The position numbers and the translations under genes were made by a program. DNA of 64,000 nucleotides from Flavobacteriaceae bacterium (GTDB taxonomy: Bacteria; Bacteroidota; Bacteroidia; Flavobacteriales; Flavobacteriaceae). Shown here one piece after another: positions 63,815 to 64,000 of the stretch. The stretch is taken from NCBI GenBank assembly GCA_002694465.1, contig NZMG01000023.1, positions 24,319 to 88,318 of the forward strand, given 5' to 3'. Position 1 is the stretch's first letter; the number at the start of each line of letters is the position of its first letter. The notes under the pieces are model-generated. The model searched no databases, was not told where the DNA came from, and was given only the letters and a program-made list of their open reading frames with translations.

Positions 63815-64000
63815 ATGCAAACTATTTTAAAATCAATTATTTGTGCTGGACTACTTCTATGTCTAGTAACCGAAAGCAAAGCTCAATGGGGGTATAATAA
63901 AGTGGTAGGTGACGGAAACGTAACTACAAAATCTGTGTCAACGGGAGACTACGACGAAATTAAAGTAGTGGGCTCCATGGACGTTCACTTAGAAAAGCGA
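63815..64000 (+). CDS. GIN domain (DUF2807) protein, N-terminus only
   Basis: The first 62 residues of a secreted protein: signal peptide (about 1-24, ending SKAQ) and the start of a GIN/DUF2807 domain (VSTGDYDEIKVVGSMDVHLEK). The frame runs off the right edge. It lies 11 bases after the DUF4097 gene, making four genes in the sigma operon. Confidence 0.75.
   Translation, partial: MQTILKSIICAGLLLCLVTESKAQWGYNKVVGDGNVTTKSVSTGDYDEIKVVGSMDVHLEKR

Noticed and set aside
1..64000. CRISPR arrays, insertion sequences, prophage or plasmid elements
   Set aside because: I looked for spaced direct repeats, transposase or integrase motifs and flanking inverted repeats and saw none.

Overview
The window looks like chromosomal housekeeping DNA from a member of the Flavobacteriaceae (phylum Bacteroidetes/Bacteroidota). 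This rests on the AT-rich composition, an LptD and TamB pair, a type IX secretion protein (PorQ), a secreted protein with a type IX sorting tail, a DnaX without the zinc-binding cysteines, and family-typical genes (DUF4159, DUF3822, DUF4126, THUMP-like methyltransferase). Several upstream regions carry the Bacteroidetes promoter pattern TTTG-N19-TAnnTTTG. I cannot name a genus. I saw no phage, insertion sequence, CRISPR array or rRNA operon.

Layout. 1-11.8 kb: envelope genes (MlaD-like protein, cell-wall amidase, LptD, TamB) with RidA, followed by tsaD, a TfoX-like gene and rsmE. 11.8-19.5 kb: a possible 57-residue gene, DUF4159 protein, methyltransferase, lipoprotein, a Ser-Pro-Arg tRNA cluster, a PgpH-like HD phosphohydrolase, thiolase and an NlpC/P60 hydrolase. 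19.5-34.9 kb: TPR protein with gyrA, clpC, a small SpoIIAA-like protein, an aromatic ammonia-lyase, a TlpA-like lipoprotein, NnrD/E, and a tight gcvT-glsA-SDR-phhB-yebC run. 34.9-43.8 kb: a type IX cargo protein, an acyltransferase beside a KdsB-KdnB fusion, DUF4126, a RecD-like helicase, a hypothetical gene, DUF3822, rsmD, a second SpoIIAA-like protein, and the RNase P RNA. 43.9-54.5 kb: dnaX, miaE, a sixA-ppk-ppx polyphosphate operon, pdxH, DinB, a hydroxylase, and a pyrR-pyrB-STAS-rnz operon. 54.6-64 kb: rpsA with a long leader, two tiny possible genes, cmk, porQ, lon, and an ECF sigma/anti-sigma operon leading into DUF4097 and GIN-domain proteins.

How the genes work together. Several neighbours share a theme: outer-membrane building (LptD, TamB, MlaD, KdsB-KdnB, acyltransferase), tRNA/rRNA maturation (TsaD, RsmE, RsmD, MiaE, RNase Z, RNase P), polyphosphate metabolism, pyrimidine synthesis and envelope signalling. 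Observations I rate highest are an in-frame run of ten A at the core/tau boundary of dnaX, with stops close by in both other frames; a KdsB-KdnB fusion that predicts 8-amino-Kdo in the lipopolysaccharide; and a possible pseudoknot in the rpsA mRNA leader downstream of an exact consensus promoter. Start codons were revised from the longest open frame where homology or a promoter argued for it; TTG starts are frequent.
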